From the NCBI GenBank assembly GCA_022701825.1, contig JAKONR010000444.1:1-42181 (forward strand): a DNA stretch of 42,181 bases, in the 5' to 3' direction. Source of the stretch: Hymenobacteraceae bacterium (lineage in GTDB: Bacteria; Bacteroidota; Bacteroidia; Cytophagales; Hymenobacteraceae). Positions 15,839 to 22,826 of this stretch are shown in pieces. Every line of letters starts with the position of its first letter. Position 1 is the first letter of the stretch. The translations under genes were made by a program, and so were the position numbers. A model generated the notes under the pieces. The model ran no database searches and was not told where the DNA came from. It saw only the letters and a program-made list of their open reading frames with translations.

Positions 15839-16948
15839 CTATTTTATCTGCTTGATAACATCGAATATTCCTTTGTCAACACCTCGCTTGACAAGGTCAA
15901 AGATGCCATCTGCAACACCTTGCAGCATTCCTGGGTCATACTGTACGTTGAAGCCATCCTCCTCGTTGCAGTCAACGCAAAGGTAGCCAATAAATTGCAA
16001 CTTATTGCCGGAGCCTAATAACGGAGAAAGAGGTACGACAAGTTCACTCCTATAGGGCAGTGGCCACCGCTTCCGACGTTCGTCGTTAGACAAGTTCTTA
16101 TCTGGCAGGCGGCCATATGCTAGAGCGCTACTATTCGCATAGTATATGTCTATTGGAATCCTATTATTGAAGTAATAACCTCTTCCATATTCCTTTAATT
16201 CACGATATACCTCTAAAAAACATGTGTTTGCATACATATGATGTTCACCTTTTGAGTATGCTCGCCTAGCCTCTATACTCTTCTCATCCCTGCAAAGAGT
16301 TGCTATCCTTAGTTCTGGCAATAATTGCCTTGACTTAGCTTCAAATACAAACAATTTAATGCATACCGAATACAATTTTACGCTATCTGATTTATTATTA
16401 TGCTCAAATATTTGCTTTATTTTGTTGCACATATATTCTAGCGTCTCTCTTAATTCTCTTTCTTCAAGCTTTGTCTTTTTCCTAATGGCATGAAATTTTG
16501 AAAACATTTCACTCAAGACAATTATAGCATTTCCATATAATTTATAATTATTATCGCTAGCGATATTAGCTAAGTTTCCTTCTAATATAAATAGTTTATT
16601 ACTTCTATCCTCTAATTCATTTTTTAAAGAATCAATTGATGCATCCTTCTCAGAGGCCTCGGCCTTTAATAAATTGATATAATTCAAATTGTTAGTAGCC
16701 TCATCTTTTAATTTTTCTGCTTCCTGAATATATTGCTCATCTATGATGCGCCTATATTTTATCACAGTCATTATCAAGATTGATATAGAACATAATATTA
16801 AACCGTAAAGAATGGATTCTGACCATGTTTTGACGCCTACACTTTTTAAAAAGAATGTAAGTACAGTAACCAACCCTCCCACAGAGCTCAAAAACCACTT
16901 GTTACCCCAATTGAAAGCCTCTTTTAGTGCTTGATTCCAAATACTCAT
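15839..16948 (-). CDS. two-TM coiled-coil protein with GAF-like C-terminus
   Basis: This 369-aa protein starts with two predicted membrane helices (about 19-39 and 45-65). A coiled coil follows (about 70-130, rich in E, K, N, L), then a helical stretch (130-200). The C-terminal region, about 270-360, contains RSELVVPLSPL, LQFIGYLCVDC and a final helix, which recalls a GAF-type sensor domain. The gene is strongly AT-rich, unlike the host, and was probably transferred. A membrane-anchored sensor or effector is a reasonable inference; no catalytic motif is visible. Confidence 0.65.
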   Translation of the reverse strand: MSIWNQALKEAFNWGNKWFLSSVGGLVTVLTFFLKSVGVKTWSESILYGLILCSISILIMTVIKYRRIIDEQYIQEAEKLKDEATNNLNYINLLKAEASEKDASIDSLKNELEDRSNKLFILEGNLANIASDNNYKLYGNAIIVLSEMFSKFHAIRKKTKLEERELRETLEYMCNKIKQIFEHNNKSDSVKLYSVCIKLFVFEAKSRQLLPELRIATLCRDEKSIEARRAYSKGEHHMYANTCFLEVYRELKEYGRGYYFNNRIPIDIYYANSSALAYGRLPDKNLSNDERRKRWPLPYRSELVVPLSPLLGSGNKLQFIGYLCVDCNEEDGFNVQYDPGMLQGVADGIFDLVKRGVDKGIFDVIKQIK

Positions 16949-17263
16949 AAACTAGAAAGCAACTTCAATCATCGGTAATAAATTTGTTTTCGACTCTAGC
17001 TCTCTTGAAGTTAAATTCTCAAAAGAGCTAAAGCTATGGGTTACGTTGCTATGCCCCGTAGATTAGTGCTGTACGATGCCACCAATATAGGCATGGCAAA
17101 CTATTCCATCTTTTTTAAGAAGTGTACAATCCCTCAAAAACGAATGCTTTAACTAAGTTCGCCAAGCAATATAAGCATGCTTGAATAAAATGAGGCATGG
17201 CCTAGCGCTTGACACTCTCTGCTAGTGCTGCCAGCCTGGCTACTTAAGACCTAAGCGGCGGGC
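16949..17263. other. AT-rich intergenic region
   Basis: No convincing gene was seen on either strand. It should hold the promoter of the membrane coiled-coil gene and the 3' end of the lipoprotein transcript, but no clear TAnnTTTG element or strong terminator was found. Confidence 0.4.
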
Positions 17264-17440
17264 CTACAATCGAGCAGGAGCGCGCGTAGCAGGGTGCTTA
17301 TCCTGTGGCTGGACTTTGTACAAGCCATTAGTAGCAGAGTCGAGAGCTGTGGGCTTGTAGTCGGCATGGGCTTGGCTGCTGCCACTGCCGCCACAGCCAA
17401 CTAGTCCTAGCAGTAGAGCGCTGAGTAGAAGATGCTTCAT
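17264..17440 (-). CDS. 58-aa lipoprotein
   Basis: A short gene found by reading the minus strand. ATG at 17440 gives MKHLLLSALLLGLVGCGGSG, a complete lipoprotein signal with lipobox LVGC (Cys16). A short hydrophilic tail (ADYKPTALDSATNGLYKVQP) runs to the TAG at 17264. Gly/Ser after the cysteine suits lipid attachment. It is the last gene of the minus-strand FRG-led cluster, 43 bp behind the interrupted secreted-protein gene. Both genes start with MKH plus a leucine-rich signal. Function unknown. Confidence 0.65.
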   Translation of the reverse strand: MKHLLLSALLLGLVGCGGSGSSQAHADYKPTALDSATNGLYKVQPQDKHPATRAPARL

Positions 17441-17483
17441 GTCCGTGAAGGTGTGTGGAACTGGTTTGCCGAAGCAAAATGGG

Positions 17484-18032
17484 CTAAGGCTTCACCGTGA
17501 CAGAATCAAAGAAATGGCGACGCTGCTCGTTATGGGCCGTGCTATCAAGTAGCGCCTCATAAGGGACAAAGTTGAAGCTATATACTCGGTTATGCGCCAC
17601 CAAGATACGGTTGTAAGCTAGGAGAGGCGTGTGGGTTTAGGGCGAGCTGATTCGCATCACAAATTCGGCCCCCTCCCCAGCTGGGGTATGGAAACGGGTG
17701 CGGTTTAGTAGTCGATTGCCTTTCTCACGGGCCACTACTTTATTAATACCTATGGTATAGAGCGAGTCTCGACTAGCGTTCGCGGGTATACTATCTGCGC
17801 GTGGGGTTGCGTTTATTGCCACCATATAAGCGCCGTTGTCGTCTTCCGCAAGAAAAGCCTGATAAGGTAGCGTCTTATAATTCATTAACTTATTGACGCC
17901 CATGCTATCTAGGTTTGTTGCTTTGGGCTTCGCTGGGAGTTCTACCGTCAGGTGGGGGTCAATCGGATAGGTTATCCACGCAGGAGAAGCGCAAGCACTC
18001 AACAATAGCGCTAATAGGTAGACGTGCTTCAT
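17484..18032 (-). pseudogene. lipoprotein gene interrupted by an in-frame TAA
   Basis: The frame from ATG 18032 gives MKHVYLLALLLSACASP, a lipoprotein signal with Cys14 in LLSAC. It stops at a TAA (17637-17639) after 131 codons. The same frame continues for 50 codons to the TAG at 17484 and there encodes RVYSFNFVPYEALLDS and QRRHFFDSVTVKP. These match GYSFQFLPANPYDS and QRRRFFNSITVKP at the end of the upstream paralogue. Counted with the tail, the gene is 549 bp, exactly the length of that paralogue. So it is a gene with a single nonsense codon, or one read through. The truncated product would still be exported. Confidence 0.75.
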
Positions 18033-18074
18033 AGCCGTGAAGATAAAAGGACACTCTACGCCGAGGCGGCGGGC

Positions 18075-18623
18075 CTACGGCTTTACCGTAATGGAGTTGA
18101 AGAAACGTCGGCGCTGCTCGGCTCCAGCAAGGCCCAGGCTGTCATAGGGGTTGGCGGGCAAGAATTGAAACGAGTAGCCAACGGAATCCACCACCAGATA
18201 GCGGAGGTACTTGATAATGCGCCGTTGCGTGACGGGGTGACTGCCTTTGTACTTTATTTCACACCCAGCTCCCCCAGCTGTAGGGAAAGACGTTCTGGTT
18301 AGCAGTTCGCTCTTGTCACTCTGTAAAGCCGCCTGTATAACAGATGTGTAGAGCGCCTGGCGCTGCGTGGTATTCTGCCGGCCAATACTTTCGCTTGCCC
18401 TGCCAGCGGTGCGGATGATGAAGTAAACTCCCTCAGGCGCTTTGGTTGTCCACACTCTTGTTGGGCTGTAGTGGTGAGCGGCTGCCAGCTTATCGATGTT
18501 GGCTTCGCTGGGCCGCGTGGGCACCTGCACAGCTATTTGCTTGTCGATGGTGAAAGACTGCCACGTGTCGCTCGGGGCGAAGGCAAATAGCGGTAATAAG
18601 AGCAAGTAGTGGGTGGACTTCAC
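18075..18623 (-). CDS. secreted protein, paralogue of the interrupted neighbour
   Basis: This 182-aa protein starts from GTG at 18623; that start overlaps the upstream stop as GTGA, so coupling is likely. It has a signal-like N-terminus (STHYLLLLPLFAFAPSDTW) and a strand-rich mature domain, ending QRRRFFNSITVKP. The layout (WQSFTIDKQIAVQVPTRPSE, then a C-terminal YSFQFLP segment) resembles small periplasmic proteins of unknown function. A longer ATG-started version from 18659 would bury the signal peptide and is unlikely. Confidence 0.65.
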   Translation of the reverse strand: MKSTHYLLLLPLFAFAPSDTWQSFTIDKQIAVQVPTRPSEANIDKLAAAHHYSPTRVWTTKAPEGVYFIIRTAGRASESIGRQNTTQRQALYTSVIQAALQSDKSELLTRTSFPTAGGAGCEIKYKGSHPVTQRRIIKYLRYLVVDSVGYSFQFLPANPYDSLGLAGAEQRRRFFNSITVKP

Positions 18624-19138
18624 ACCTGCGGTTTCTTGAATAACAGTACAAGCGCCCAAACGTGGCTCACGACATAGAGTGCATAGCTTAAGACATTCAA
18701 AAAGTCTGTCTTGATATTATGAATGTCGGCCACAGTAGCAATAATGGCCCCCACGGAAAGCACCGCAAGTAGAATCTTTGCCCAGCGTTTCCCTCTCCTT
18801 ATGGCGTAGAAAAATCCTGCTTGCAGCAAACAGAAAAGCACGAGCGCCACGGGTGCTAGGGTAGTGCGTGGCGGGGGTACTATATGCAATAGGGGGCGAA
18901 GTATTGAACTTGCGAAGGAGACGATAAGCCAGCCATACAGCAGATTAGAAGCTAGTACTTCTCTCTTTGTTAGTAGGGCGGACTCCATTAAACGAGTAAC
19001 AGGTATTTCATGCCCGCTAAGGTAATCGGAGCGGCAGGCTGGGCATTTAGGAGAAGCGCGATAGCAAGCTGGCCAAGCGAAAGCACCAGTTTCAAAAAAA
19101 AGTTGAGGGTACCTTTTCGATAGATTAGCATAGCTCAT
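18620..19138 (-). CDS. four-TM membrane protein with Cys motif
   Basis: This 172-aa protein starts at ATG 19138 inside the end of the FRG gene (14-bp overlap). Its N-terminal soluble part contains CYRASPKCPACRS, which could bind a metal. Four hydrophobic helices follow, the second and third separated by AIRRGKRWAKILL. A frame extension to 19189 would overlap the FRG gene by 65 bp and looks wrong. Translation is coupled at both ends, to FRG upstream and the secreted protein downstream. Function unknown. Confidence 0.65.
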   Translation of the reverse strand: MSYANLSKRYPQLFFETGAFAWPACYRASPKCPACRSDYLSGHEIPVTRLMESALLTKREVLASNLLYGWLIVSFASSILRPLLHIVPPPRTTLAPVALVLFCLLQAGFFYAIRRGKRWAKILLAVLSVGAIIATVADIHNIKTDFLNVLSYALYVVSHVWALVLLFKKPQV

Positions 19139-19844
19139 GGTATTCGTCCCCGAGAGCATTCTTAATCTTAATGCTATTAGTAATGCCATCTAAATCAGGG
19201 AATAGCATATCGTGGCGGATGCCAAGCCTGAACAATGCTCTTTGGATTTCTGAAGCCGTACTAGCATCGAATTCAAGCTTCGTCATGGTAAGTGCGTAAC
19301 CATCTTCAAAGTCCTGCTCAAATGGCACATCTGGTTGAGGCTGGATTGAGAATAGCCCACCTTGACCAGTAATTCTAGGCGTTATATGCGGTGGAAAGAA
19401 AAACCCCGGCTCTTGAATTTTCCACGGGTTATTGTGTAAGCTAGTGTCTAGGTGTTTGCAGAAGTGTGCTACGTAAATAGCGGCACCGTCTGAAGCACAT
19501 TCCTCAATCCTGCCATTGCCATTTACACAAGGTAGAGTAGCAAAATATGCGGCTACAAGTGGACTAGATGACCAATCTAGAAGTCTTGTTGGTAGTCCAT
19601 GGTGTTGAGCTACTGCCAACCATTCCCAATCGTTTAATGGCTGATAACCATGCCTATCAATTGCCCTTAGCTTAAAGCTGCGTAACGACTCGCGTTCTGT
19701 ATACTCCCAGTTGGAGTTTCTACCAACGGACGGAGTCAAGCTGTAATTTTTGTTTTGAACTCCACGAAATACGTGATGGCCGCAGACATAGCTTAGAAAA
19801 TGCTGGGTAAGCTCTTGAAAGGAATTGATTTGAGTAGTTTCCAT
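19125..19844 (-). CDS. FRG domain protein
   Basis: This 239-aa cytoplasmic protein has the FRG domain, named for its conserved F-R-G. Visible motifs are HVFRGVQNKNYSLTPSVGR (FRG at 26-28) and AQHHGLPTRLLDWSSSPLVA (about 79-98). The domain is common in mobile elements and predicted anti-phage loci; its activity is not established. It heads an operon of overlapping genes coding membrane and exported proteins. The ATG at 19844 gives a standard start. Confidence 0.85.
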   Translation of the reverse strand: METTQINSFQELTQHFLSYVCGHHVFRGVQNKNYSLTPSVGRNSNWEYTERESLRSFKLRAIDRHGYQPLNDWEWLAVAQHHGLPTRLLDWSSSPLVAAYFATLPCVNGNGRIEECASDGAAIYVAHFCKHLDTSLHNNPWKIQEPGFFFPPHITPRITGQGGLFSIQPQPDVPFEQDFEDGYALTMTKLEFDASTASEIQRALFRLGIRHDMLFPDLDGITNSIKIKNALGDEYHELC

Positions 19845-19955
19845 AGCCCCCTAAGATACAGCCAAACCTCTGGTGACTGCCAATAAGGGCTTTTTATGCT
19901 CTTTAAGCTGTGAATAAATAATTGAAGAACACACCACTAGGCTCAATAAGCAAAA

Positions 19956-19982
19956 GGCCCCACCTGTGATAACAAGTGGGGC
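19956..19982 (-). terminator. terminator at end of small-gene cluster
   Basis: On the minus strand CCCCACTTGT / ACAGGTGGGG pair (one mismatch) around TATC, followed by CCTTTTG. It lies 13 bp after the stop of 19996-20520. Confidence 0.7.
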
Positions 19983-19995
19983 GATGCTAGTTGCG

Positions 19996-20520
19996 TTATT
20001 TGGCGTAGGCCAAGCCAATGAATCGCTGCACCTCCCAAATCTCGTACACTTCGCTATACTCGTGGCGTCGCCCCTGGTCGTCGTCGCCCTCCCACGTCGC
20101 GGTGTAGAGTGCTTCGCGCTCCGCGTCGCTCACGCGCACCGTGCCCGCGTGGCTGTACAGTACGGGAATGTCTGAGGTCAGGGGCCGCTCCTCGGCGGTA
20201 AAGCTGTACGCCTGAGTGTAGATAACGGCGCATCCGGCTGCAAGCTGGCCCAGCTCGTCCTGCGCTACCGGGCGGCAAACGGCCAGCCGCGAAACGCATT
20301 GCCCGGCTGGCGTGCCTTCGGGGTGGTGGTCGCGGCTCAGCACGAATACGTCGCTGCTTTTCTGCTCGGTGGCGGTGAGCGCCAGCGCGCCGAGTGCGTA
20401 GCGGGGCAGTGGGCGAAGGGTGCGCTCGTCAAAGCAGCCGTTTACTAGGGTGGTGGCGAGGGCTGCGGCTTCTTCTTTGGCGAGGCTGGCAGCGAGGGCG
20501 GCGGTGGGATTAACGCACAT
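19996..20520 (-). CDS. hypothetical protein
   Basis: This 174-aa protein from ATG 20520 starts MCVNPTAALAASLAKEEAAA. The open frame runs to 20610, but the extra N-terminus would be encoded by two hairpins, so the inner ATG is chosen. It contains VFVLSRDHHPEGTPAG, CAVIYTQAYSF and a C-terminal RRHEYSEVYEIWEVQRFIGL segment. No known domain or membrane segment. It is the last gene of a minus-strand run of small genes led by the HTH gene at 21678. Confidence 0.6.
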   Translation of the reverse strand: MCVNPTAALAASLAKEEAAALATTLVNGCFDERTLRPLPRYALGALALTATEQKSSDVFVLSRDHHPEGTPAGQCVSRLAVCRPVAQDELGQLAAGCAVIYTQAYSFTAEERPLTSDIPVLYSHAGTVRVSDAEREALYTATWEGDDDQGRRHEYSEVYEIWEVQRFIGLAYAK

Positions 20521-20538
20521 AACAGGGGAGGGGAATGT

Positions 20539-20569
20539 GGCCCAGCGTGTACCTTTGGCACGCTGGGCC
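20539..20569. repeat. perfect 11-bp inverted repeat upstream of a small gene
   Basis: GGCCCAGCGTG (20539-20549) and CACGCTGGGCC (20559-20569) flank a loop TACCTTTGG, 19 bp ahead of the ATG at 20520. The plus strand of the loop region also reads TACCTTTG, a perfect TAnnTTTG. It could be a leader hairpin or operator. Confidence 0.55.
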
Positions 20570-20603
20570 GGTTTTGATACTTCCGGTATTGTTTTTTTGA
20601 GTG

Positions 20604-20630
20604 GCCCCACCTATTTGCCGTAGGTGGGGC
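20604..20630. repeat. perfect 10-bp stem-loop between small genes
   Basis: GCCCCACCTA and TAGGTGGGGC flank loop TTTGCCG, 8 bp after the stop of 20639-20878. The T-rich side follows on the plus strand only, unlike a terminator for the minus-strand genes. Its loop matches that of the hairpin at 20909-20937. Confidence 0.6.
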
Positions 20631-20638
20631 TTTCTCGT

Positions 20639-20878
20639 TTAGTTGAGGGTGGCGGCCATTTCGTTGCGAGCTACCCGCTTTTTGAACTCCGACAGGGCAG
20701 CGGTGTGCGTCTCGTAAACTTCGGTCGATACTAGGTAACCATCGGGCAGCCGAAACAAAACCTTAAAGCCTGTTCCCGAGGTGAGCGCCAGCGCGGCGAT
20801 TTGGAACATAGCCGCGTGAGTGGCTACGGCGGCGGCTAGGGCGGCTAGGGCGGTGCGGGTGTTGCGATACTTTTTCAT
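20639..20878 (-). CDS. small hypothetical protein
   Basis: This 79-aa protein from ATG 20878 has a hydrophobic N-terminal helix after a basic start (MKKYRNTRTALAALAAAVAT), so it is either a membrane anchor or a signal. A small soluble part follows (FRLPDGYLVSTEVYETHTAA). A frame extension to 20920 runs through a hairpin and is rejected. No family was recognised. Confidence 0.55.
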   Translation of the reverse strand: MKKYRNTRTALAALAAAVATHAAMFQIAALALTSGTGFKVLFRLPDGYLVSTEVYETHTAALSEFKKRVARNEMAATLN

Positions 20879-20908
20879 GGTAGTAGGTATCTGAGGTGAG
20901 GGAATTAG

Positions 20909-20937
20909 GCCGCGCTGCATTTGCCGTACAGCGCGGC
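20909..20937. repeat. 9-bp stem-loop between small genes
   Basis: GCCGCGCTG and CAGCGCGGC flank a loop containing TTTGCCGTA, 7 bp after the stop of 20945-21250. The T tract (CTTTTT) is on the plus strand. Confidence 0.6.
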
Positions 20938-20944
20938 TTTTTAA

Positions 20945-21250
20945 CTAGGCAGCCCGAAGGGGTTGAATAAGTGCCTTTTTAGTCGTGCGTGCGCCGCGTG
21001 GACCTATTCCTATGGCCTCGTAATAGGCAGAAAGGAGTTGTTCGCCGTGGGCAAGGGTGGCTGTCTTAACCGGGCGTAGGTCGTAGTTCGCCAACCCGGC
21101 GACTACCTCCTTGCTTAGCTGCTTAGCCGTTTTGCCAGTCGATACGCTAACCCACTCACCGTTCACTAGCTGGGCAAAATCCACCATCGGAAAATCTAGC
21201 GGCCGGGGGTTAGCAAGAACAATCATGCGGTACTCAGTGGCGTTTTTCAT
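20945..21250 (-). CDS. small hypothetical protein
   Basis: A 101-aa soluble protein starting MKNATEYRMIVLANPRP, with DFAQLVNGEWVSVSTGKTAKQ (written here in part: VNGEWVSVSTGK) and a basic C-terminus (RGARTTKKALIQPLRAA). It reads like a small phage or plasmid accessory protein. No domain was recognised. The upstream region contains one of the TAATGCACCA-like sites, so the HTH protein at 21415 may regulate it. Confidence 0.55.
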   Translation of the reverse strand: MKNATEYRMIVLANPRPLDFPMVDFAQLVNGEWVSVSTGKTAKQLSKEVVAGLANYDLRPVKTATLAHGEQLLSAYYEAIGIGPRGARTTKKALIQPLRAA

Positions 21251-21327
21251 AACATTAGGGAGTGGTTGGCGGCGCTTCGGTGCGGCGACATGACAAAGAA
21301 ACGAAACGAATCTTATTTGTGGTTTAT

Positions 21328-21337
21328 AAATGCACCA
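21328..21337. promoter_or_regulatory. candidate operator copy 1
   Basis: AAATGCACCA matches TAATGCACCA in nine of ten bases. It sits upstream of the gene starting at 21250, beyond the HTH gene's terminator. Confidence 0.4.
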
Positions 21338-21347
21338 TAATTAGATA

Positions 21348-21376
21348 AAATAGAAGGCACCTAGTTGTAAGTGCCT
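21348..21376 (-). terminator. terminator of HTH gene
   Basis: On the minus strand AGGCAC and GTGCCT pair around a 10-nt loop, followed by TCTATTTT. It lies about 40 bp after the HTH stop. Confidence 0.55.
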
Positions 21377-21398
21377 GAGATTAAGCTTAATTATTTTT

Positions 21399-21408
21399 TG
21401 GTGCATTA
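21399..21408. promoter_or_regulatory. candidate operator copy 2
   Basis: TGGTGCATTA, the exact reverse complement of TAATGCACCA, lies 7 bp beyond the HTH stop codon. Confidence 0.4.
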
Positions 21409-21414
21409 CCACAC

Positions 21415-21678
21415 CTAAAGAGCTTTGTAAGGTTTTAGCGCTTGATGGACAGCATCTAATATACCTGCTTGCGGCTGGCGCTCACCCCTAAGGATTGTGC
21501 CCAATCGCTGCGGATGTAGACCGGCCGCTTTTGAAATGGTGCCCGGCTTTACGGCGGGGTGCTCCTCAAACCAAGTAGCTAACTCATCCACCTCTTTTAC
21601 AAGGTCTCGGCCCGCTGGTACAGGCGTAGTAGGGCGGCCCCGGCCGGGGCGGGCAATAGGCTGGTCAGAAGTGCTCAT
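21415..21678 (-). CDS. HTH DNA-binding regulator with AT-hook-like N-terminus
   Basis: An 87-aa protein from ATG 21678. The N-terminal ARPGRGRPTTPVPAGR resembles an AT-hook. The rest is an XRE-like helix-turn-helix: PGTISKAAGLHPQRLGTILR, then GERQPQAGILDAVHQALKPY. The inner ATG is preferred because a perfect TAnnTTTG promoter lies 4 bp in front of it, within the frame extension to 21792. TAATGCACCA-type sites occur on both sides of the gene, which suggests autoregulation and control of the following genes. Confidence 0.75.
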   Translation of the reverse strand: MSTSDQPIARPGRGRPTTPVPAGRDLVKEVDELATWFEEHPAVKPGTISKAAGLHPQRLGTILRGERQPQAGILDAVHQALKPYKAL

Positions 21679-21682
21679 GCTA

Positions 21683-21690
21683 CAAATATA
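21683..21690 (-). promoter_or_regulatory. -7 element TATATTTG, HTH gene promoter
   Basis: A perfect Bacteroidota TAnnTTTG box on the minus strand ends 4 bp before the ATG. Transcription would therefore start at or next to the start codon (leaderless mRNA). Confidence 0.65.
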
Positions 21691-21705
21691 AGACTTATGC
21701 AGCAC

Positions 21706-21715
21706 TAATGCACCA
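21706..21715. promoter_or_regulatory. candidate operator copy 3
   Basis: TAATGCACCA lies 15 bp upstream of the -7 box of the HTH gene and so overlaps the expected -33 position, as a repressor site would. Confidence 0.45.
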
Positions 21716-21760
21716 TGTTTAAGGCATTTGATTAAGAGTGTTTTGTGCTGCGTTTCCTGC

Positions 21761-22015
21761 CTAATAACACTTCTTGCAGGCCCGCTTACCAATTTGGGTC
21801 GCCAGGGCTGCTGACATCGATTTTACCTCATGGGTGCAACGGTTCAACCCGCCACAATCGCTGGAACTGTGATAGGCTATTGAGCCTTTGCTCATGCAGA
21901 CGTAAACCACTCCTGCCGTGTAAGTGGTGCGAGCGTGGGCGGGCCGGTGGCGGGTGGCAGGAGTAGCTGCCGAGAGGGCTAGCAGCATAGCTAGGCCGGA
22001 TAATAGACGCTTCAT
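21761..22015 (-). CDS. secreted cysteine-containing small protein
   Basis: This 84-aa protein has a signal peptide (MKRLLSGLAMLLALSAATPA) and a compact domain with five cysteines: VYVCMSKGSIAYHSSSDCGG, NRCTHEVKSMS, KRACKKCY. The pattern C-x(5)-YH-x(4)-C-GL-x(2)-C, then C-x(2)-C, recurs in small exported Bacteroidota proteins, probably metal-binding or disulfide-bonded. It is divergent from the KTSC gene. Confidence 0.7.
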   Translation of the reverse strand: MKRLLSGLAMLLALSAATPATRHRPAHARTTYTAGVVYVCMSKGSIAYHSSSDCGGLNRCTHEVKSMSAALATQIGKRACKKCY

Positions 22016-22084
22016 AGCTGGAGAGTAATTAGGGTACGCTAATATATAACTCCGCTTAACTTCGCGCTTCGCTTTTTGCTAGCT

Positions 22085-22396
22085 ATGAAACATTTACTAC
22101 TGATTTTCGTCCTTGCCAGCGGCTTTTCGTCCCCCATATGCGCCCGTGAGGTGGGTGTGGCTCACGCCTTCTATAAAGCGGCTATGCCACGGCAGCCGGT
22201 CAAGTCGAGCGACATTACTTCTATCGGCTACGATGCCAGCACGAGCACGCTAGAGGTGGAATTTAGGACGGGCGCGGTGTACCAATACTACAGTGTACCC
22301 AGGTCAGTGTATGAGGGGCGGATGGGTGCAAAATCGCACGGTAGCTACTTTGCTCGCTACGTCAAAGCTGCTGGTTATCGCTATAAGGAGCTTTAG
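22085..22396 (+). CDS. exported KTSC domain protein
   Basis: A 103-aa protein with a signal peptide (MKHLLLIFVLASGFSSPICA). Its KTSC domain shows VKSSDITSIGYDASTSTLEV, AVYQYYSVPRSVYEG and SHGSYFARYVKAAGYRY. KTSC domains are small and often found next to nucleic-acid enzymes, but their role is unknown; here the domain is exported. ATG 22085 is used because the earlier TTG adds only three residues. The next gene begins 1 bp after the stop. Confidence 0.82.
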   Translation: MKHLLLIFVLASGFSSPICAREVGVAHAFYKAAMPRQPVKSSDITSIGYDASTSTLEVEFRTGAVYQYYSVPRSVYEGRMGAKSHGSYFARYVKAAGYRYKEL

Positions 22397-22397
22397 T

Positions 22398-22826
22398 ATG
22401 CGCGCCTCGTCCTTGATATTTTCCCTTGCTCTTTTGCTTGCTCCCACAGTGGGCCATGCCCAAACGGTTCACATCCCGGCCAACGAGCACTGGCACTGGC
22501 TCCAGCCCGAGCGGTGGCTGCGGGCGGCCCACTCCACGCAGACCTTCACCCGCACGAAGGATGGCGACACCCTGCACTTGGCCGCGCAGCAGGTGGAGCG
22601 CGACGCCCGAGCCACGTACCACCTGCTGCGCGGGCGGCTGGTGGCCATCACCTTCCACTTCGCCGAGGACTACTCCTATCAAGCCAACTGGATATACCAG
22701 GGTGCGGAGTTTTTGGGCGGCCATGAGTGGCTCGATAGACGCACCAACGCCCACATCACCGCTCGGCGTGAGGGTAATGCGGGCGTATCCTACGAGGTGC
22801 GATACGTGCCGCCCACGGCAGATTAA
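22398..22826 (+). CDS. secreted hypothetical protein
   Basis: This 142-aa protein from ATG 22398 has a signal peptide (MRASSLIFSLALLLAPTVGHA) and an aromatic-rich mature part (HIPANEHWHWLQPERWLRAA, FHFAEDYSYQANWIY). It starts directly behind the KTSC stop, so the two are an operon. Its stop abuts the stop of the convergent peptidase-like gene. Confidence 0.65.
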   Translation: MRASSLIFSLALLLAPTVGHAQTVHIPANEHWHWLQPERWLRAAHSTQTFTRTKDGDTLHLAAQQVERDARATYHLLRGRLVAITFHFAEDYSYQANWIYQGAEFLGGHEWLDRRTNAHITARREGNAGVSYEVRYVPPTAD

